Notes: a model not told the origin generated them from the letters alone. DNA of 64,000 nt from Brevundimonas sp. SORGH_AS_0993 (GCF_030818545.1 NZ_JAUTAH010000001.1:2857001-2921000); one strand, 5' to 3'. Shown: positions 16,141-25,063, counted from the stretch's first letter. Translations and numbers: made by a program.

Positions 16141-18147
16141 ATGCCGCAAGACTTTCCGCCCCCGAACCCGCCCCAGGCCCTGCCCGAGATCGTGGTGACG
16201 GCCGCGCGGCTGCCGCCGACGGCGGCCGACGCCGCCTTTTCCGTGGTGCGACTCGATCCGCAGGTGCTGGAACGCTCCATGCGGCTGGATGAGGCGTTGC
16301 GCACCGTGCCGGCGGTCTCCCTGTTTCGGCGCACCTCCAGCCTGGCGGCCAATCCGACGACGCAAGGGTTGTCGCTCAGGGCCATCGCGCCATCGGGGGC
16401 CGGGCGAGCGCTGATCACTCTGGACGGCGTGCCCTTGAACGATCCGTTCGGCGGCTGGGTGATCTGGTCACAGGCGGCGCCGGAAAGCCTGGCGCGCGTC
16501 GACATCGTGCGCGGGGCGGGGGCGGGCCCCTATGGCGCCGGCGCCCTGACGGGAGCCGTCGCCCTGACCGAGCGGGACCGGGGCGGCGTGCTGGACGGTT
16601 CGGCGGCTCAGGACGGCGGCGCGCGGTTGGCGGGGGCGGCCTCGACCCGGTTGGGATCGGTCGGCGTCACGGTCTCGGCCCTGCACGAGGTCAGCGACGG
16701 CTATATCCCCGTGCGCGGCCCTGCCGCCGGGGCGGCCGATACGCCCCTGGATCTGGACAGCCGGGCCGCCGCGCTGCGCGTCGATGCGCCGCTGGGCAGG
16801 ATGGAAGGCGCGCGCCTGTCTGTGCGGGCCGCCGTCTGGGAGGAGGATCGCGGCGCGGGCCTGGCCGGCGCTCGCGCCAACGCCAGCGGTCATAGTCTCA
16901 GCGCCACGGCCGCCCGCACGCCTCAGGATGACGGTTATGGCTGGCGGCTTCAGGCCTGGCGGATCGACAGCGACCTGGCCAACGGTTCGGTCTCGGTCGC
17001 GGCGGATCGATCGACCACCACACCGGCCAACGATCAGTTCAAGACGCCCGCAACCGGCTCGGGCGTGAATCTGGCGCTGCGCCGCCAGAGCGCCGACTGG
17101 CGCGGCGGGCGTCTGGAATGGGAGGTAGGCGCCGATGCGCGCCTCAATCGCGGCGAGACACGCGAACGCTATTCCTATGTCGGCGGCGCCTTCACCCGCG
17201 AACGCCGCGCGGGCGGAGAGACTTCGGTCGCGGGGGCCTATGTCGACGGGTCGTGGACGGCTGGGGACTGGCTGGTGGCCGGCGGCGCCCGGCTGGATCG
17301 CTGGGCGAATGCAGATGGATTCCGGGTGGAGCGGCTGCTCGCCGGCGGCGCGCCCACCGCCGACGTGACCTTCGAAGACCGGTCGGGCCAGGTGTTCAGC
17401 GGCCGTCTCGCCGCCCGGCGACGGCTAGGCGAGACGATGTCGGCGCGCGCCGCCGCCTATTCGAGCTTCCGTCCCGCGACCCTGAACGAACTGTATCGCC
17501 CTTTCCGCGTCGGCAACGACCAGACCACCGCCAATGCCGATCTGAAGCCCGAGCGCTTGTCCGGCGTCGAGGTCGGCCTGGGGGCCGCGCGGGAGAGGGC
17601 GGCCTGGGGCGCGACCGTCTTCTGGAACCGCATCGACGACGCCATCGTCAATGTGACCCTTAGCGAAGGCGTGTCGGGCGTGATCCGCCAGCGCCAGAAT
17701 GCGGGCGTGATCTCGGCCTTGGGTGTCGAGGTGAACGGCTCGGCGCATCTGACCTCGGCGCTGTCCCTGACCGGCGCTGTGGCCTGGACCGAGGCGGAGA
17801 TCGACGGGGGGAACGCGGCGCCGCAACTGACGGGGCTGCGTCCGGCCCAGGCGCCGCGATGGACCGCGACGGCGGGCTTGGATTGGCGCACGACCGAACG
17901 TCTGACCCTGGCCGTGGCGGCCCGTTATGAGTCCGCCCGGTTCGACGACGATTTGAACAGTCGCGTGCTGGACGCCGCTCTGACGGCCGATGCGCGGGCC
18001 GAATGGACCCTGAACGATCGCGCTGTCCTGTGGGCGGCGGCCGACAACCTGTTCGACGCCGAGGTCCAGGCGGCGCGCACGGCCGACGACGTCGCCGGCT
18101 ATGGGCCGCCGCGCCGGGTCAGCCTGGGTCTGCGTCTGACTTACTAG
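16141..18147 (+). CDS. TonB-dependent receptor without a visible signal peptide
   Basis: A 668-residue protein with a plug domain (LPEIVVTAARLPP, LRTVPAVSLFRR, LRAIAPSGAGRALITLDGVPLNDPFGGW, VDIVRGAGAGPYGAGALTGAV) and a barrel ending RRVSLGLRLTY. The open frame begins MPQDFPPPNPPQALPE, almost at the mature N-terminus; an in-frame stop at 16132 and no hydrophobic segment in any upstream frame mean no signal peptide can be found. It may be an N-terminally damaged gene. It resembles BtuB/vitamin or metal-chelate receptors; the ligand is unknown. Confidence 0.85.
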   Translation: MPQDFPPPNPPQALPEIVVTAARLPPTAADAAFSVVRLDPQVLERSMRLDEALRTVPAVSLFRRTSSLAANPTTQGLSLRAIAPSGAGRALITLDGVPLNDPFGGWVIWSQAAPESLARVDIVRGAGAGPYGAGALTGAVALTERDRGGVLDGSAAQDGGARLAGAASTRLGSVGVTVSALHEVSDGYIPVRGPAAGAADTPLDLDSRAAALRVDAPLGRMEGARLSVRAAVWEEDRGAGLAGARANASGHSLSATAARTPQDDGYGWRLQAWRIDSDLANGSVSVAADRSTTTPANDQFKTPATGSGVNLALRRQSADWRGGRLEWEVGADARLNRGETRERYSYVGGAFTRERRAGGETSVAGAYVDGSWTAGDWLVAGGARLDRWANADGFRVERLLAGGAPTADVTFEDRSGQVFSGRLAARRRLGETMSARAAAYSSFRPATLNELYRPFRVGNDQTTANADLKPERLSGVEVGLGAARERAAWGATVFWNRIDDAIVNVTLSEGVSGVIRQRQNAGVISALGVEVNGSAHLTSALSLTGAVAWTEAEIDGGNAAPQLTGLRPAQAPRWTATAGLDWRTTERLTLAVAARYESARFDDDLNSRVLDAALTADARAEWTLNDRAVLWAAADNLFDAEVQAARTADDVAGYGPPRRVSLGLRLTY

Positions 18148-18165
18148 GGCGCGATATCCACGCTA

Positions 18166-18182
18166 TTGAAAACCGTTCGCAA
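18166..18182. promoter_or_regulatory. Putative Fur box upstream of the PepSY/flavin operon
   Basis: TTGAAA-N5-TCGCAA, extended by outer pairs to CTATTG...CAATAG, has the same 17-bp 6-5-6 layout as 12923-12939. It lies 20 bases before the GTG start at 18202, where a repressor would block transcription. A possible TTG start inside this site is therefore unlikely to be the real start. Confidence 0.55.
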
Positions 18183-18201
18183 TAGTGGCACAGCCACCTC
18201 C

Positions 18202-18906
18202 GTGACCGACCTCGCCGCACAACGACAGCCCGATCCGGCGACGCCTTCCACCGGCGCCGAACTGACGTCGCCCGCCCGCAAGCCCAAGGCGAAGCTGAAC
18301 GGCGCGCGGTCTTTCTGGCTGAAGCAGTTGCACAGCTGGCACTGGATTTCGGCGGCGGTCAGCTTGGTCGGCATGATCCTGTTCGCCGTGACCGGCATCA
18401 CCCTGAACCATGCGGCCTCCATTCCGGGAAAGCCGGTGACGGTCGAACAGACGGCCATCCTGCCGGCGCCGCTGGTCGAGCGGTTGAAGGCGTTTCCGGA
18501 GGAAACCACCCAGCCGGTGCCCGAGGCCGTCGCACGCTGGGGCGCCCAGGCGCTGAAGGTTCAGATGGCCGGAAAGGCGACCGAGACGACGCCTGACGAA
18601 ATCTATGTCGGCCTGCCCACGCCAGGCGGCGACGGCTGGGTGACGATCGACCGCGCCAGCGGGAACGTCGTCCACGAAAAGACCACCCGTGGCTGGATCG
18701 CCTACCTCAACGACCTGCACAAGGGCCGCAACGCCGGCTCGGTCTGGTTCTGGTTCATCGACGTCTTCGCCGTCGCCTGCACCATCTTCGCCCTGACGGG
18801 GCTGGGCCTGATGTTCCTGCATGCCAAGGGTCGCCCCTCGACCTGGCCGCTGGCGGCGCTGGGCCTGCTGATCCCCGTCGTCATCGCCCTGATCTTCATT
18901 CACTGA
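18202..18906 (+). CDS. PepSY-associated transmembrane protein
   Basis: About 234 residues. After a polar N-terminus, LKQLHSWHWISAAVSLVGMILFAVTG forms the first membrane helix; an extracytoplasmic PepSY-like region follows (EIYVGLPTPGGDGWVTIDR), then two C-terminal helices (FIDVFAVACTIFALTGLGLMFL and LAALGLLIPVVIALIFI). Conserved His residues (HSWHW, LNDLHKG) could bind haem, as in PepSY_TM iron reductases. It heads the DUF2271-DUF4198-ApbE-flavoreductase operon and probably passes electrons across the inner membrane. GTG 18202 was chosen over TTG 18166, which lies in the Fur box. Confidence 0.85.
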   Translation: MTDLAAQRQPDPATPSTGAELTSPARKPKAKLNGARSFWLKQLHSWHWISAAVSLVGMILFAVTGITLNHAASIPGKPVTVEQTAILPAPLVERLKAFPEETTQPVPEAVARWGAQALKVQMAGKATETTPDEIYVGLPTPGGDGWVTIDRASGNVVHEKTTRGWIAYLNDLHKGRNAGSVWFWFIDVFAVACTIFALTGLGLMFLHAKGRPSTWPLAALGLLIPVVIALIFIH

Positions 18907-18917
18907 CGAGTTTTCCG

Positions 18918-19430
18918 ATGCGCCTGCTCCCCGTCGTCATCACCACAGTCGGTCTCGCCGCCGCCGCCGCGCCCGCCATGGCCGCAGACCTGACGGTGTC
19001 GGTCGAGATTCCGCGCCTGAACACCGCCTCCTATCACCGCCCCTATGTTGCTGTTTGGATCGAAAAGCCCGATCAGTCTGCCGAGCGGACCTTGGCCGTC
19101 TGGTACCAACAGACCCGCAACAACGAAGGCGACGGCAAGGACTGGCTGAAGGATTTGCGCACCTGGTGGCGCAAGGGCGGCCGGGCCATGAGCCTGCCGG
19201 CCGACGGCGTGTCGGGCGCCACGCGCGCGCCGGGCCGCCAGACCATCACCGTGCCGGGCGCGCGCTTGGCCGGCCTGCAGCCGGGACAGTACAACCTTGT
19301 CGTCGAGGCGGCCCGCGAACTGGGCGGCCGCGAGGTCGTGCGCGTGCCCTTCCGCTGGGGCGCGGCCAACGCCGGCGCCGGCGCCGGCTCCACCGAACTG
19401 GGCGCCGTGCGCGTCTCCGTCACTCGCTAA
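18918..19430 (+). CDS. DUF2271 periplasmic protein with a candidate flavinylation site
   Basis: A 170-residue secreted protein with signal peptide MRLLPVVITTVGLAAAAAPAMA. Residues 96-102 read DGVSGAT, the D-x-x-(S/T)-G-A-(T/S) motif to which ApbE transferases attach FMN through the terminal Thr (Thr102, codon 19221-19223). An ApbE gene is three genes downstream in the same operon. This supports a role as a covalently flavinylated periplasmic electron carrier between the PepSY protein and ferric siderophores; the electron path is inference. It lies 11 bp after the PepSY gene. Confidence 0.85.
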   Translation: MRLLPVVITTVGLAAAAAPAMAADLTVSVEIPRLNTASYHRPYVAVWIEKPDQSAERTLAVWYQQTRNNEGDGKDWLKDLRTWWRKGGRAMSLPADGVSGATRAPGRQTITVPGARLAGLQPGQYNLVVEAARELGGREVVRVPFRWGAANAGAGAGSTELGAVRVSVTR

Positions 19431-19444
19431 GAGGATCACGACCC

Positions 19445-20245
19445 ATGAAGAAGACCATCGCCCTCCTGACCCTGGCGGCGGCCCTGGCTGCGCCCATGGC
19501 GGCGCAGGCCCACCGCGCCTGGCTGGCGCCCACCGCCACCACCCTGTCGGGCAACGACGCCTGGGTCGGGTTCGACGCCGGCATGTCGAACCAGGTCTTC
19601 AACCCGGACCACGCGGCCATGCGGATGACCGGCCTGACCATCACCGCGCCCGACGGCTCGACTGTCCAGCCCGAGCATTTGATGCAGGGTCAGTATCGCA
19701 CGACCTTCGACGCCCATCTGACGCAGAACGGCACCTACAAGATCGCCAATGTCATGAGCGGCGTCATGGCCAGCTACAAGCTGAACGGCGAGCAGAAGCG
19801 CTGGCGCGGCACGGCGGCGGAATACCCCTCGGGTCTGCCGCAGGGCGCGACGGATGTTCAGGCGACCCGCACGGCCAACCGCATCGAGACCTTCGTTACC
19901 CTGAACAACCCGACCGACACGGTGTTCAAGCCGACGGGCGAGGGGCTGGAACTGGTCCCGACCACCCATCCGAACGATCTGGTCGCGGGCGAGGCGGCCA
20001 CGTTCAAGCTGCTGAACAACGGTCAGCCCGCCGCGAACCTGGACGTCACCGTTGCGCGCGGGGGCATCCGCTATCGCGACAACCCCGAGGAAATGACGGT
20101 CAAGACCGACGCCCAGGGCGCCTTCACCGTCACCTGGCCGGCAGCCGGCATGTACTGGCTGAACGCCGCTGTGCGCACCGAAGGACAGGGCGAAACCCTG
20201 GGCTCCAGCGCCAACTATGTGGCGGCGGTCGAGGTCCTGCCCTAA
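19445..20245 (+). CDS. DUF4198 periplasmic protein
   Basis: A 266-residue protein with signal peptide MKKTIALLTLAAALAAPMAAQA, then HRAWLAPTATTLSG, the usual N-terminus of mature DUF4198 proteins, in which the first His may bind metal. The C-terminal half is a predicted beta-sandwich (transthyretin-like, KTDAQGAFTVTWPAAGMYWL). These proteins occur next to TonB receptors and are thought to bind metal or flavin in the periplasm; the function is not established. It lies in the Fur-box-controlled operon, 14 bp after DUF2271. Confidence 0.88.
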   Translation: MKKTIALLTLAAALAAPMAAQAHRAWLAPTATTLSGNDAWVGFDAGMSNQVFNPDHAAMRMTGLTITAPDGSTVQPEHLMQGQYRTTFDAHLTQNGTYKIANVMSGVMASYKLNGEQKRWRGTAAEYPSGLPQGATDVQATRTANRIETFVTLNNPTDTVFKPTGEGLELVPTTHPNDLVAGEAATFKLLNNGQPAANLDVTVARGGIRYRDNPEEMTVKTDAQGAFTVTWPAAGMYWLNAAVRTEGQGETLGSSANYVAAVEVLP

Positions 20246-20254
20246 GCCGGGGAC

Positions 20255-21361
20255 ATGACCGACACGTCTTCCTCGCGCGGTTCGCGCGCCGCTCCGCCCG
20301 TGATCAATCTGGGCGATCGCCTGCCTTTGGCGGATCGCGCCGACAATCGGGTGCTGGTTCCCGCCCTTGAAGGCGCGCCCCCGCGCCCGCCCAGCGACGT
20401 GATCCGGTCGCTGGGCGGGCGGACCATGGGCACGACCTGGAGTGCGCGGGTCATCGCCCCGCTCGGCGTCGGCGAGGACGATATCCGCGCGGCGATCCAG
20501 GCCGAAATGGATGCGGTTGTCGCCCTGTTCAGTCCGTGGGAGCCGACCAGCGAGGTCAGCCGTTTCAATGCGGCGCCCGAAGGCGTCTGGTCGGTGTCGC
20601 AACGCTTCTGGGACTTGCTGGACGCGGCGATGGACCTGGGAGACGAGACCAATGGCGCGGTGGATCCGACCCTGGGCGCCCTGGTCGATCTGTGGGGGTT
20701 CGGGCCGCCCGGCCCGCGTTCGCCTCTGCTGCCCGTGCCCTCCGAGGACGAGATCGCGGCGGCCATGGCCGTGTCCGGCTGGCGAAAGCTGCGCCTGAAC
20801 CGCGAGGCGCGCGCCGCCATGCAGTTGGGCGGGATGAAGCTGGATTTTTCCGGCATCGCCAAGGGCCATGCGGTGGATCGCGTCTCGGATAGGCTGACGG
20901 CTCTGGGCGCGACCTCGCACCTGATCGAGATCGGCGGCGAGTTGAAGGGGCGTGGGGTCAAGCCGGACGCCCAGCCTTGGTGGGTGGAGATCGAGCGGGT
21001 CGAGGGCGCGGCCTTCCCCCGCACGGTGGCGGCCCTGTTCGACCTGGCCGTGGCGACCAGCGGCGATTATCGAAGAAGTTTCGAATATGCCGGGCGCCGT
21101 TACGCCCATACGATCGACGGATCGACTGGACGGCCGGTGGCGAACGCCCTGGCCTCGGTCACGGTGCTGCACGCCTCGGCCATGAAGGCCGACGCCTACG
21201 CCACGGCCCTGATGGTGATGGGCGGGTTCGAAGGCCCGGACTACGCCGAGGCGCTGGGCCTTGCGGCCCATTTCGTCGAGCGCACGGATCGCGGCCCGGT
21301 CGAGCGGATGACTTCGGCCTTCGCCGCCCTGCTGGACGATTCAGAGAGCGCCGCCGGTTGA
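20255..21361 (+). CDS. apbE: FAD:protein FMN transferase ApbE
   Basis: A 368-residue protein. ApbE hallmarks are GRTMGTTWSARV near residue 55, KLDFSGIAKGHAVDRV, HLIEIGGELKGRG, and the metal/FAD site VATSGDYRRSFEYAGRRYAHTID followed by STGRPV. It transfers FMN from FAD to a Thr/Ser of partner proteins, here most plausibly DUF2271. There is no obvious signal peptide, although the family usually acts in the periplasm; the N-terminal 50 residues are Pro/Arg-rich and unassigned. Its stop overlaps the next start (TTGA). Confidence 0.93.
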   Translation: MTDTSSSRGSRAAPPVINLGDRLPLADRADNRVLVPALEGAPPRPPSDVIRSLGGRTMGTTWSARVIAPLGVGEDDIRAAIQAEMDAVVALFSPWEPTSEVSRFNAAPEGVWSVSQRFWDLLDAAMDLGDETNGAVDPTLGALVDLWGFGPPGPRSPLLPVPSEDEIAAAMAVSGWRKLRLNREARAAMQLGGMKLDFSGIAKGHAVDRVSDRLTALGATSHLIEIGGELKGRGVKPDAQPWWVEIERVEGAAFPRTVAALFDLAVATSGDYRRSFEYAGRRYAHTIDGSTGRPVANALASVTVLHASAMKADAYATALMVMGGFEGPDYAEALGLAAHFVERTDRGPVERMTSAFAALLDDSESAAG

Positions 21362-22722
21362 GCACGGATCCTGAACGCTGGCTATGGGCCGTCGTCGCGC
21401 TCGGGCTGTGGCTGGCCCTGATCGCGGCGATCGTCTGGCGCGAACGTCGCGCGCGCTCGGCCGCGAAAGCGCGTTCGGACGCTCTGGCCGGATCGGACGC
21501 GGCGCCCATTCTGGTCGCCTTTGCCAGCCAGACGGGTTTCGCCGAGGAACTGGCCTGGATGACGGCGCGCGCCTTGGGCGAAGGCGGCGTCGGGGCGCGG
21601 GTCCTGTCCTTCGCCGACCTGGACCTGGCGACCCTGAAGGCGGCCGACCGCGCCCTGTTGATCGTGTCCACGACGGGGGAGGGCGACCCGCCCGACGCCG
21701 CCGCCCGCTTCGTGCGTCGAACCCTGGCGCAGTCCGTCGATCTGACCGGCCTGCGCTTCGGCCTTCTGGCCCTGGGCGATCGCAGCTACGAGCATTTCTG
21801 CGGCTTCGGCCATGCGGTCGACGGCTGGCTGAGACGCTCGGGCGCCGATCCCCTGTTCGATCTGGTCGAGGTGGACAATGGCGAGGCCGGCGCCATCCGC
21901 CACTGGCAGCATCAGTTGAACCAGATCACCGGCCAGGCCGCGGCCCCCGACTGGACGCCCCCCGCCTATGAGCCCTGGCGTCTGGCGGAGCGCGCCCTGG
22001 TCAATCCGGGTAGCCCAGGGGGGGCGGCCTATCGTCTGGCGTTCCATCCGGTCGGCGCGGCGCCCGACTGGTCGGCAGGCGACATCGCCGAGATCGGCCT
22101 GCCCGAACGGGACGGTGTGCAGCCGGGCGCGCGCGAATATTCCATCGCCTCCCTGCCGGGGGATGGTCGGGTCGAGTTCCTGATCCGGCTGATGCAGACG
22201 CCGGACGGAACGCCGGGCCTGGCCTCGGGCTGGCTGACCCAGGAGCTGCCGGTCGGGGAGGTGATCGACATGCGGCTGCGCGCGAACCGCAGCTTCCACG
22301 GCCCGGCGGACGAGACGCCGATGATCCTGATCGGCAACGGCACGGGCATCGCGGGCCTGCGCGCCCATCTGAAGGCGCGCACGGCGGCGGGCGGCGGGGC
22401 GTGGCTGCTGTTCGGAGAGCGGACGCGGGCGCACGACGCCTTCTTCGACGTCGAGCTTCAGGGCTGGCTGGCGTCTGGGGTGTTGCGACGGCTGGATCGG
22501 TCCTTCTCGCGCGACGCCGGCGATGGTCGCTATGTGCAGGATCTGATCGCCGCAGCGGCCGATGAGTTGCGTGCGTGGGTCGGGCGAGGCGCGGCGATCT
22601 ATGTCTGCGGCAGTCTCGAAGGCATGTCCCAGGGCGTTCAGGCGGCGCTGGAGCAGGCGCTGGGCGCGGACGTGGTGCTGACGATGCTGGAAGACGGCCG
22701 CTATAGACGGGACGTGTATTAA
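21358..22722 (+). CDS. Membrane-anchored sulfite-reductase-type flavoprotein (FMN/FAD NADPH reductase)
   Basis: A 454-residue protein starting from TTG overlapping the apbE stop. One N-terminal helix (WLWAVVALGLWLALIAAIVW) anchors a flavodoxin domain (PILVAFASQTGFAEELAWM, LLIVSTTGEGDPPD, LALGDRSYEHFCGFG). A ferredoxin-reductase FAD/NADPH module follows (REYSIASLPGDG, MILIGNGTGIAGLRAHL, YVCGSLEGM). It most likely delivers NADPH electrons to the PepSY/DUF2271 chain for ferric-iron reduction. The cysteine-based sulfite reductase partner is absent. Confidence 0.9.
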   Translation: MSTDPERWLWAVVALGLWLALIAAIVWRERRARSAAKARSDALAGSDAAPILVAFASQTGFAEELAWMTARALGEGGVGARVLSFADLDLATLKAADRALLIVSTTGEGDPPDAAARFVRRTLAQSVDLTGLRFGLLALGDRSYEHFCGFGHAVDGWLRRSGADPLFDLVEVDNGEAGAIRHWQHQLNQITGQAAAPDWTPPAYEPWRLAERALVNPGSPGGAAYRLAFHPVGAAPDWSAGDIAEIGLPERDGVQPGAREYSIASLPGDGRVEFLIRLMQTPDGTPGLASGWLTQELPVGEVIDMRLRANRSFHGPADETPMILIGNGTGIAGLRAHLKARTAAGGGAWLLFGERTRAHDAFFDVELQGWLASGVLRRLDRSFSRDAGDGRYVQDLIAAAADELRAWVGRGAAIYVCGSLEGMSQGVQAALEQALGADVVLTMLEDGRYRRDVY

Positions 22723-22728
22723 CCCTTT

Positions 22729-22760
22729 CCGCTCATCCCGGCCTTCGTCGGGATGAGCGG
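22729..22760. terminator. Bidirectional hairpin between convergent genes
   Basis: A near-perfect stem CCGCTCATCCCG / CGGGATGAGCGG with an 8-base loop fills the 38-bp gap between the flavoreductase stop and the mpl stop. It resembles a REP-type unit; there is only a weak T-tract. Confidence 0.6.
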
Positions 22761-24158
22761 TTAGTTCCGTAGCCGCGCCAGAAGTTCGGCTGCGAAGGTC
22801 GACAGGGTGTCGTCACGGGCGCCCATGACGATGATCCGGTCGCCGGGTTTCGCGATCTCCACGATCCGGTCGCCGCAGTCTGCGCGTGTGGGTAGGGCCT
22901 CGGCCTGTCGTCCGGCGGCGCGCACGCCGGAGGCGATATCCTCGGACCCGACGCTGCGGTCCGTTGTGCCGCCGTAATAGACCGGCTCGGGCATCAGCAA
23001 CACGTCGCCCGCGCGCATCAGGCCGATGAAGCCGTCGATGAACTCGGTCTTCATCAGCTTCAGCGGGCCGAACCCGTGGGGCTGGAACAGGATCAGCAAC
23101 CGCCCGTCGAAGGCGTGCAGCGTCTTCAGCGTGGCGGCGATCTTGTCGGGGTTATGGGCGAAGTCGTCGATGACGGTGATGTCGCCCGTGGTTCCGACCA
23201 CCTCCATTCGGCGGCGGATGCCGGCGAAGGTCGACAGGGCCTTGACCGCCTCGGCCGTCGGCACGCCCACGGCCTTCACCGCGCCCAGCGCCGCGAGGGC
23301 GTTGGCGACATTGTGCGCGCCGGGCACGTTCAGAACCACGTCATGCTCGCTCCAGCCCTCGATCAGCCGGAACTTCATCCCCGTGGGCAGGGGCTGAAGA
23401 TCATGGCCGGACAGGTCGGCCTTTTCCTCGCCCAGGCCGAATGTGATGGCCTTGCCGGCCGACAGAGTCTGGGCCAGCGCCGCCGTCTCGGGATTGTCCA
23501 GGTTCAACACGGCCGTCGTCGCTCGCGCGGTGAAGCCGCCGAACAGGTCGCGCAACTCCTCCATCGACTTGTGGTCCAGTGAGATGTTGGACACCACCGC
23601 CACCGTTGGATCATAGCGGGCGATGGAGCCGTCGCTTTCGTCCACTTCAGACACGAAAAGGTCGGGGCCACCGATCACGGCGCTGGCGAACGGATGGTCG
23701 GCGTCGGCGAAATTCTTCATCACCGCCCCGTTCATGACGGTGGGCGCGCGGCCCGTCTGATGCAGGATCCAGGCGATCATGCCGGTGATGGTGGACTTGC
23801 CGCTGGTGCCCGCCACGCCGACCGAGGTGGGGGCGGCGTTGAACAGTTCGCTCAGCAGTTCGGGTCGGGTTTTGATCGTGGCGCCCACGCGACGAGCCGC
23901 GCCGATGTCCGGCACCGTGTCCTCCACGGCGCCGGTCGCCACCACGATCTGATCGGCGCGGGTCACGCCCGATCCGTCCTGGGGGTGCAGGGTCACGCCG
24001 TGGGCGCGCAGCCAGTTGAACTTCTCGGGCGTGCGCCCTTGATCCAGCGCGCGATCCGAGCCCTCGATGGCCGCGCCGCGCGCCTGGACGATCAGGGCCA
24101 GGGGCAGCATGCCCGATCCGCCGATGCCGCAGAAGAAATAGGAGGCGTCTTGGTTCAT
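22761..24158 (-). CDS. mpl: Mur ligase family protein, probably UDP-MurNAc:murein tripeptide ligase (Mpl)
   Basis: A 465-residue Mur ligase: N-terminal YFFCGIGGSGMLPLALI Rossmann domain, ATP P-loop VGVAGTSGKSTITGMI, central SEVDESDGSI and NISLDHKSMEEL, and C-terminal IDDFAHNPDKI. Length fits MurC and Mpl (about 460). Mpl is favoured because the divergent neighbour, 35 bp away, is an LD-carboxypeptidase that generates the tripeptide substrate, and essential MurC normally lies in the division cluster. It reattaches recycled L-Ala-D-Glu-mDAP to UDP-MurNAc in the cytoplasm. MurC identity is not excluded. Confidence 0.75.
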   Translation of the reverse strand: MNQDASYFFCGIGGSGMLPLALIVQARGAAIEGSDRALDQGRTPEKFNWLRAHGVTLHPQDGSGVTRADQIVVATGAVEDTVPDIGAARRVGATIKTRPELLSELFNAAPTSVGVAGTSGKSTITGMIAWILHQTGRAPTVMNGAVMKNFADADHPFASAVIGGPDLFVSEVDESDGSIARYDPTVAVVSNISLDHKSMEELRDLFGGFTARATTAVLNLDNPETAALAQTLSAGKAITFGLGEEKADLSGHDLQPLPTGMKFRLIEGWSEHDVVLNVPGAHNVANALAALGAVKAVGVPTAEAVKALSTFAGIRRRMEVVGTTGDITVIDDFAHNPDKIAATLKTLHAFDGRLLILFQPHGFGPLKLMKTEFIDGFIGLMRAGDVLLMPEPVYYGGTTDRSVGSEDIASGVRAAGRQAEALPTRADCGDRIVEIAKPGDRIIVMGARDDTLSTFAAELLARLRN

Positions 24159-24193
24159 GCCCCCTTAGAACAGGGGATCGGGGCGATCCGCCA

Positions 24194-25063
24194 GTGGGGA
24201 TCGCAAAATCGGCGAAGAAGGCGGTCGTGGACGGCAATAGAGTGAAGATCGGCGTCGTCTGCGCCAGTTCGCGCTTCTCCAGGGAGCGCGCCGACGCCAT
24301 CGAGGCATGGATCGCCCAGCACCACCCCGACCGAGATGTGGCTGTGGTCTTTCACCCCGCCTGCTTTCTGAAGCACGGCCATTTCGCCGGCGACGACCGC
24401 GCCCGCGCCGAAGCCTTCGTTGAGTTCGCCAACGACCCGCGCATCGACGCCGTCTGGTTCGGGCGCGGCGGCTATGGCTCCTGCCGCATCGCCGATGCGG
24501 TCCTGCCCCGGCTGAACGCCGTGGCGCGCAAGAAGCGGTATATGGGCTATTCCGACGCCGGCAGCCTGCTGGCGGGAATGTACAAGGCCGGGTTCGAACA
24601 CCTGGCCCACGGGCCCATGGCCTCGGACGCCGTGCGGGACGACCAGACGGCGAAGGGCGCCCTGTCGTGGCTGTCGACGGGGCGCAGCGACTGGATAGAG
24701 CCCTCGCTGGCCGAAGACCCTCGACCCGCCGTCGCCTTCAACCTGACCATATTGAACGAACTGACAGGCACGGCCCTGGAACCCGATTTGGCCGGTCATG
24801 TCCTGATGCTGGAGGAGGTTTCAGAGGCCGCCTACCGCATCGACCGGATGATGTTTCACTTGACGGGGCAGGCTTCGATTCGGCGCGTGGCTGGAATTCG
24901 CCTGGGACGGGTATCGGACGTGACGCCAAACGATCCCGATTTTGGTCAGACTCCTGAGGAGATCGTTCGATACTGGTGCCTTAGGTCCGGCATAAAATTC
25001 CTTGGTATGGCTGACATCGGGCACGACGCTGCCAACAAGATCGTTCCCTTCGGTCGCCCCTGA
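24194..25063 (+). CDS. ldcA: LD-carboxypeptidase (peptidase S66, LdcA)
   Basis: About 289 residues from GTG 24194. S66 signatures are VWFGRGGYGSCRI, the nucleophile Ser in YMGYSDAGSLL, Glu in LEEVSEAAYRIDR and His in DIGHDAANKIVPFG. It removes D-Ala from murein tetrapeptides during recycling. It is divergent from the Mpl-like gene, forming a recycling pair. Confidence 0.9.
   Translation: MGIAKSAKKAVVDGNRVKIGVVCASSRFSRERADAIEAWIAQHHPDRDVAVVFHPACFLKHGHFAGDDRARAEAFVEFANDPRIDAVWFGRGGYGSCRIADAVLPRLNAVARKKRYMGYSDAGSLLAGMYKAGFEHLAHGPMASDAVRDDQTAKGALSWLSTGRSDWIEPSLAEDPRPAVAFNLTILNELTGTALEPDLAGHVLMLEEVSEAAYRIDRMMFHLTGQASIRRVAGIRLGRVSDVTPNDPDFGQTPEEIVRYWCLRSGIKFLGMADIGHDAANKIVPFGRP

Noticed and set aside
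18166-18201. TTG start for the PepSY gene
   Set aside because: The codon lies inside the putative Fur box; GTG at 18202 leaves room for the operator.
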